Below, in pieces: positions 60,363-64,000 of a stretch of DNA of 64,000 nt. How positions within the stretch are numbered: position 1 is the stretch's first letter; each line of letters starts with the position of its first letter. This DNA is from Vibrio metschnikovii CIP 69.14 (GTDB lineage Bacteria; Pseudomonadota; Gammaproteobacteria; Enterobacterales; Vibrionaceae). The stretch is taken from the NCBI RefSeq assembly GCF_000176155.1, contig NZ_ACZO01000006.1, positions 1,364,001 to 1,428,000 on the forward strand. Direction: 5' to 3'. Below the pieces are notes generated by a model. That model made no database searches, had not been told where the DNA came from, and worked only from the letters and a program-made list of their open reading frames with translations. A program made the position numbers and the translations under genes.

Positions 60363-60437
60363 CTTGCCTGCAATAATTTAAAATCAATAGCTTAGCATCT
60401 AATGACGTTATCTATTCGCTTTCTCTACTTCATCGAG

Positions 60438-60848
60438 CTAAGTATTACGCTCATTAGGTAAATCACTTAAATAGTGTACAAATTCCACTTCAAACCCATC
60501 GGGATCGATAAAGTAAACATTACGACGAAAAGCCTCATTAGTTCCATTATCAGCAATCTCAAAACCCGCTTGCTCTAAACGTGCGATCACTGCATCAAGG
60601 TTTTGAGTTTCAAAAGCAAAATGCGCTAAGCCAACGCTGTGCCCAGTACGATCTCTGTTCCTCCCTTCGCCAAACTCATTGAGCGCAAGGTAATGATTTT
60701 CATCGCCAAAATGCACCCAAGTTCTGGCTTTGCCATACCACTCGCCACCACCTTTCGCGCGTATTTTCCAATGAGGAAAAGCGGCTCGGTAAAAGCGTAA
60801 TGATTGTTCTAAATCTTTTATGACTAGATTAATGTGTTCAATTTTCAT
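60438..60848 (-). CDS. VOC family (glyoxalase/bleomycin-resistance fold) protein, SoxR-controlled
   Basis: 136 aa vicinal-oxygen-chelate fold: two beta-alpha-beta-beta-beta units with metal-type residues His (MKIEHINLVI), Glu/His in the middle (SVGLAHFAFET) and Glu near the end (DPDGFEVEFVHYL). Substrate unknown; could be a lactoylglutathione-lyase-like or dioxygenase-like detoxification enzyme. The promoter carries a SoxR-type operator with a 19-base spacer, and soxR is the divergent neighbour, so redox-cycling compounds probably induce it. Confidence 0.8.
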   Translation of the reverse strand: MKIEHINLVIKDLEQSLRFYRAAFPHWKIRAKGGGEWYGKARTWVHFGDENHYLALNEFGEGRNRDRTGHSVGLAHFAFETQNLDAVIARLEQAGFEIADNGTNEAFRRNVYFIDPDGFEVEFVHYLSDLPNERNT

Positions 60849-60878
60849 CGTTCTTCTCCTTGTGCTTGATGAAGATAC

Positions 60879-60909
60879 AGGCTAAAACCTTAACCTTGGT
60901 TGAGGTAAA
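60879..60909 (-). promoter_or_regulatory. SoxR-dependent promoter of the VOC gene
   Basis: Minus strand: -35 TTTACC (60909-60904), 19-base spacer, -10 TAGCCT (60884-60879). The spacer region holds the dyad CCTTAACCTTGGTTGAGG (plus strand 60888-60905). The -35, spacer length and dyad match the E. coli soxS promoter arrangement. Confidence 0.85.
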
Positions 60910-60963
60910 GTGTTTTTTTGCTTTTTTATAGAAAAATGAACAAAAGATGAGGCTGAGCACAAT

Positions 60964-61410
60964 ATGTCAAACGATTGGACAGTGGGGAAAGTCGCACAGC
61001 GCAGTGGGATAAGTATTAGTACACTGCATTTTTATGAACGTAAGGGACTGATTAAGAGTGACCGCAACGCAGGTAATCAACGCCTTTATCGTAAAGATAT
61101 TTTACGTCGTGTTTCCGTGATAAAAGCAGCTCAGAAGCTAGGGATTTCTCTGGCAGAAATACAGCAAGCATTAGCAACATTACCCGATAGTCGGACGCCA
61201 ACTCAAAAAGACTGGCAAGCACTATCAGCACAGTGGAAACAGAGCTTGGATGAACGAATTGCTGGATTGGAAAAGTTGCGCGATACGCTTGACGGTTGTA
61301 TCGGCTGCGGCTGTTTATCGATGCAAACTTGCCCACTGTATAATCCAGAAGACAAACTGGCCCAATTAGGGACTGGGCCCGTGCTTTTAGAGCAGTGCCA
61401 TATAAAATAA
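60964..61410 (+). CDS. soxR: Redox-sensitive MerR-family regulator SoxR
   Basis: 148 aa. N-terminal MerR winged helix (WTVGKVAQRSGISISTLHFY; ERKGLIKSDRNAGNQRLYRK), dimerisation helix ~80-118, and the [2Fe-2S] ligand motif CIGCGCLSMQTC at ~119-130. Oxidised SoxR activates its target promoters by remodelling 19-bp spacers. The only adjacent candidate target is the divergent VOC gene; no soxS is present in the window. Confidence 0.94.
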   Translation: MSNDWTVGKVAQRSGISISTLHFYERKGLIKSDRNAGNQRLYRKDILRRVSVIKAAQKLGISLAEIQQALATLPDSRTPTQKDWQALSAQWKQSLDERIAGLEKLRDTLDGCIGCGCLSMQTCPLYNPEDKLAQLGTGPVLLEQCHIK

Positions 61411-61430
61411 GGAAGACAGCAGCAAGGCAT

Positions 61431-61538
61431 AGAGTGATCGAGGTAATCCATAGGGCCAATGAGCCTAGATAGACTCTAAAAGCTTTAGGGAAAACGAACG
61501 TAACCAATATCGCTGCCGCTGTAAACAAGAAGGGGATA
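61431..61538. repeat. Degenerate ERIC-like repeat
   Basis: Between the convergent soxR and metQ-like genes. The right part (GGGAAAACGAACGTAACCAA and CGCTGCCGCTGTAAACAAGA) matches ERIC; the left part is poorly conserved. Confidence 0.5.
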
Positions 61539-61576
61539 GCCTTATCGCTTCCTATTCAAAAACTTAAAATAGCTAT

Positions 61577-62371
61577 CTAATAAGCTGGCTCAATCGTACC
61601 GTTAAACGTTTCGGCAAGAAAATCACTCACCGCGGCCGATTGAAAAATCTGTACAAACTGTTGATACAACGGGTTGTCTTGCTCATTTTCACGAGTGGCA
61701 ATAACCATTACCGCCAATGGTGCTTGATTGGATTCAAGAAAAATCCCCTGTTTTTTAGGATCAATACCAGCCGACATCACATAGTTCATCGTAATCGCTG
61801 CTGCATCAACTTCATCTAACGTTCGCGGTAACTGAGCGGCATCAACTTCAAGAAACCGCAAGTTTTTTGGGTTTTCAACTATATCCCTTGGGGTTGCATT
61901 GAAACCGACACCATCACGAAGCGTAATTAAATTCGCATCCGCTAACAGCAGCAAACCACGTCCACCGTTAGTCGGATCATTGGGAATCGCAACTCGTGCA
62001 TTATCAGGTAAGTCTTGTAATGATCCATGACGATTAGAATAAATCCCCATCCGCATTAAAATCGAGTTACCAATCGATACTAACTTTGCCCCATGATTAC
62101 GATTGTAGTTGTCTAAAAACGGTTGATGTTGATAACTATTTATATCGATACTGCCATCGGCCAGTGCGGCATTGGGAGTAATAAAATCAGAAAATTCAAC
62201 AACTCTTACCGTTAAACCGTGTTTAGCCGCTTCTTTAGCCACAGCCTCAACCACTTGAGCATGTGGCCCAACGGTTGCTCCGACCTTAATTTCAGAGCGT
62301 TCTTTTTGACCGCACGCCGTCAGCCCCAGCAGTAATGTTATCGCTAACGCGTAACGAATCGTATTTTTCAT
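61577..62371 (-). CDS. Orphan MetQ/NlpA family methionine-binding lipoprotein
   Basis: 264 aa. Lipoprotein signal with lipobox LTAC (Cys ~20). NlpA-domain motifs: EFSDFITPNAALADGSIDIN, AIPNDPTNGGRGLLLLADAN and ENPKNLRFLEVDAAQLPRTL. Clearly paralogous to metQ at 1807-2610 but without metN/metI beside it. The start at 62371 (MKNTIRY) is chosen for a normal signal; the ATG at 62395 adds eight residues. Tandem met boxes lie upstream, so it probably feeds the MetNI permease or binds related ligands such as methionine derivatives. Confidence 0.88.
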   Translation of the reverse strand: MKNTIRYALAITLLLGLTACGQKERSEIKVGATVGPHAQVVEAVAKEAAKHGLTVRVVEFSDFITPNAALADGSIDINSYQHQPFLDNYNRNHGAKLVSIGNSILMRMGIYSNRHGSLQDLPDNARVAIPNDPTNGGRGLLLLADANLITLRDGVGFNATPRDIVENPKNLRFLEVDAAQLPRTLDEVDAAAITMNYVMSAGIDPKKQGIFLESNQAPLAVMVIATRENEQDNPLYQQFVQIFQSAAVSDFLAETFNGTIEPAY

Positions 62372-62403
62372 TTTCAGCATCCTTTCTACCCACAAAAAAA
62401 TAA

Positions 62404-62419
62404 AGACTTCTAGACGTCC
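62404..62419 (-). promoter_or_regulatory. Tandem met boxes (MetJ operator) of the orphan metQ
   Basis: AGACTTCTAGACGTCC on the plus strand: two adjacent 8-mers matching the met box AGACGTCT at 7 of 8 bases each. Located ~33 bases upstream of the gene start. Confidence 0.75.
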
Positions 62420-62521
62420 ATAATAAGCGCAATAGAATAATTCGCAACTCGATTTGCTTTTTATTATGTCGCCCCTTATATTAGGTTAATCTTATTTAGA
62501 AAAAACTAACAAAGAGGTTGT

Positions 62522-62869
62522 ATGAAATCTTATTCTCAGTTACTCAAAGATAACAATACCTTAGGTAAATCTTATAAACAGCAAAGCCCTGATACCTTAT
62601 CTGCGTTTATGCAATTACATAAAGCCGCTATGGCTCCTGGTGAGCTGGATCTGAAAACCAAAGAGATGATTGCACTCGGTATAGCTATCGCGGCACGTTG
62701 TGATGGTTGTATCGCCGCTCACGTTTTTGCGGCATTAAAAGCTGGATCGACACAAGCCGAGCTGGTTGAAGTGATCGATGTTGCTGTACTGATGGGAGGA
62801 GGCCCTTCCTTAACTTATGGCATTCAAGCACTGGGAGCAATTGAAGAGTTTGCCGCTGAATCACAATAA
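62522..62869 (+). CDS. Carboxymuconolactone decarboxylase family protein (AhpD-like)
   Basis: 115 aa, all-helical. The AhpD-type redox motif CDGCIAAHVFAALKAG (~60-75) has the CxxC plus the downstream His, so a peroxidase or alkylhydroperoxidase-linked thiol activity is more likely than decarboxylation. The flanking KTKEMIALGIAIAARC is the family pattern. Divergent from the orphan metQ; physiological partner unknown. Confidence 0.85.
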   Translation: MKSYSQLLKDNNTLGKSYKQQSPDTLSAFMQLHKAAMAPGELDLKTKEMIALGIAIAARCDGCIAAHVFAALKAGSTQAELVEVIDVAVLMGGGPSLTYGIQALGAIEEFAAESQ

Positions 62870-62890
62870 ATAACGGCTGAAGCTAAAATA

Positions 62891-62936
62891 GGTTGGGGAG
62901 ATAAGCGTAAAGGCTTTCCAGCAACAATCCCCAACC
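62891..62936. terminator. Inverted repeat between convergent genes
   Basis: Stem GGTTGGGGA / TCCCCAACC with a 28-base loop, between the AhpD-like gene and sbp. No clear T-run; terminator role inferred from position. Confidence 0.45.
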
Positions 62937-62973
62937 ACTTATGGCAATATCATTTTTATCAATCAACGTATTA

Positions 62974-63963
62974 TCAACGACGAGTGATTTGATCGAATGT
63001 TGCGCCTTGTGCAAAATGAGTTTGATGTGCCTGCTGCCAACCGCCAAACACCTCATCGATAGTAAATAGCGTTAAATGAGGAAACACTTGTGTATATTTC
63101 TCAGCGATATCAGGATCTCTTGGTCGATAAAAATTTTGCGCTGCAATCTCTTGGCCAACTGGAGAATATAAATACTCCAAATACGCTTGTGCTACCTCAC
63201 GAGTTCCTTTTCTATCGACTACTCGATCAACCAAACTCACCGTAGGCTCAGCAAGAATAGAGCGACTCGGAACTACGATTTGTAAGCCATGATGATTTAA
63301 TTTGTTCACCGCGAGCAGAGCTTCATTTTCCCAAGCAATCAACACATCGCCTATTTGTCGCTCAACAAACGTGTTCGAAGCGCCACGTGCACCCGTATCT
63401 AGAACGCTGACATTTTCATAAATCGACTTAACAAATTGCTGCGCTTTTTCTTCATCACCTTGATACTGATCTAAAGCATATCCCCATGCGGCAAGATAAT
63501 TCCAGCGAGCACCACCCGAGGTTTTCGGATTAGGCGTAATGATTTCCACATCAGGTTTGATGAGATCATCCCAGTCTCGAATATTTTTGGGGTTACCCTC
63601 TCGGACCAAAAAGACAATCGTCGAGGTATAAGGCGCTGAATTATAGGGTAAACGAGTAATCCAAGTCGGAGCAATTCTTCCCCCCTCGGCAATCGCATCA
63701 ATGTCATAAGCGAGTGCTAAAGTCACGACATCGGATTCAATACCATTCATCACGGAAACCGCTTGTCGACCTGATCCGCCGTGGGATTGCCTAACCGTGA
63801 CATTATCTCCGTTTTCTGCTTGCCAATAAGTGGCGAATGCGGCGTTATATTGTTGATAAAGCTCTCTGGTCGGATCGTAAGAAACATTCAATAACACGGC
63901 ACCTTTTGCCAAGGTATGTTGAGAAACACTGAATAGAGATAGAGCGAGTAGCCATGTACGCAT
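62974..63963 (-). CDS. sbp: Sulfate ABC transporter substrate-binding protein
   Basis: 329 aa periplasmic protein with signal peptide cleaved after TLA (~residue 19). Sbp/CysP family motifs: [20 protein letters not shown] at the N-terminus, [20 protein letters not shown] (~60-79, sulfate contacts), [20 protein letters not shown] (~148-167) and [20 protein letters not shown]. Sulfate/thiosulfate permease genes (cysTWA) are not in the window. Start seems complete; upstream ends at the window edge. Confidence 0.92.
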   Translation of the reverse strand: MRTWLLALSLFSVSQHTLAKGAVLLNVSYDPTRELYQQYNAAFATYWQAENGDNVTVRQSHGGSGRQAVSVMNGIESDVVTLALAYDIDAIAEGGRIAPTWITRLPYNSAPYTSTIVFLVREGNPKNIRDWDDLIKPDVEIITPNPKTSGGARWNYLAAWGYALDQYQGDEEKAQQFVKSIYENVSVLDTGARGASNTFVERQIGDVLIAWENEALLAVNKLNHHGLQIVVPSRSILAEPTVSLVDRVVDRKGTREVAQAYLEYLYSPVGQEIAAQNFYRPRDPDIAEKYTQVFPHLTLFTIDEVFGGWQQAHQTHFAQGATFDQITRR

Positions 63964-64000
63964 GAGTCATCTTCCTTAGTTAATATGCGACAAGCAAATT

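Noticed and set aside
60327..60437. Integrated genomic island at ssrA
   Set aside because: No integrase gene, no att duplication, and neighbours look chromosomal (VOC, soxR).
61052..61528. 158-codon minus-strand ORF overlapping soxR
   Set aside because: Antisense to soxR, extends into the degenerate ERIC repeat, and has no family resemblance.

Overview
The window looks like chromosome I backbone of a Vibrio-type gammaproteobacterium. The evidence is the PomA/PomB sodium stator pair, a tmRNA encoding the tag ANDENYALAA, GcvB and CsrB-family small RNAs, Vibrio-type DUF3549, DUF3301 and DUF3622 proteins, and ERIC repeats between genes. From memory the gene order resembles the V. cholerae VC0847-VC0907 stretch, inverted. 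The species is not identified. Coding density is high. I saw no insertion sequence, prophage, integron, CRISPR array, rRNA or stand-alone tRNA.

Layout. 1-2.7 kb: metNIQ methionine ABC transporter. 2.7-4.1 kb: Zn-ribbon protein and syd on the minus strand. 4.1-8.7 kb: queF, a TPR protein with a dead GGDEF domain, and a GGDEF protein. 9-11.2 kb: ppnN and xni. 11.2-14.3 kb: rlmM, DUF423 protein, alpha/beta hydrolase and gcvA (minus), with the GcvB sRNA divergent from gcvA. 14.7-18.1 kb: thiI and pomAB. 18.5-21.6 kb: xseB-ispA-dxs, feeding isoprenoid synthesis. 21.6-24.6 kb: yqcC-truC, DUF3549, DUF3301 and a GNAT enzyme. 24.6-25.5 kb: a long non-coding interval with a CsrB-type RNA and an upstream GacA/VarA-type box. 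25.6-31.4 kb: small helical protein, YaiI, AbgT transporter, paralogous ribosomal proteins L36 and L31 behind a Zur-like site, trmO and proS. 31.6-38.4 kb: small proteins, purL and mltF. 38.6-44.5 kb: 43-residue basic protein, tadA, LysR regulator, frmA, a frameshifted fghA and a second AbgT transporter. 45-48.4 kb: type IV pilus minor pilins. 48.4-59.9 kb: LysE exporter, rhlE, dnaJ, dnaK, grpE, nadK, recN, bamE, ratAB and smpB. 60-64 kb: ssrA, a VOC enzyme divergent from soxR, an orphan MetQ, an AhpD-like protein and a sulfate-binding protein.

Regulation can be read from the DNA in many places: sigma-32 promoters at dnaK and grpE, a sigma-28-like promoter at pomA, two LexA boxes at recN, a SoxR box inside a 19-bp promoter spacer in front of the VOC gene, tandem met boxes at the orphan metQ, a PurR box at purL, and a Zur-like operator at the L31/L36 paralogues.

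I did not find a convincing undescribed multi-gene system; this is mostly conserved housekeeping DNA. The items most worth a second look are the CsrB locus with an adjacent unexplained nested inverted repeat, the SoxR-VOC pair, the MetJ-boxed orphan MetQ, the fghA frameshift, and two very small ORFs with strong Shine-Dalgarno sequences.
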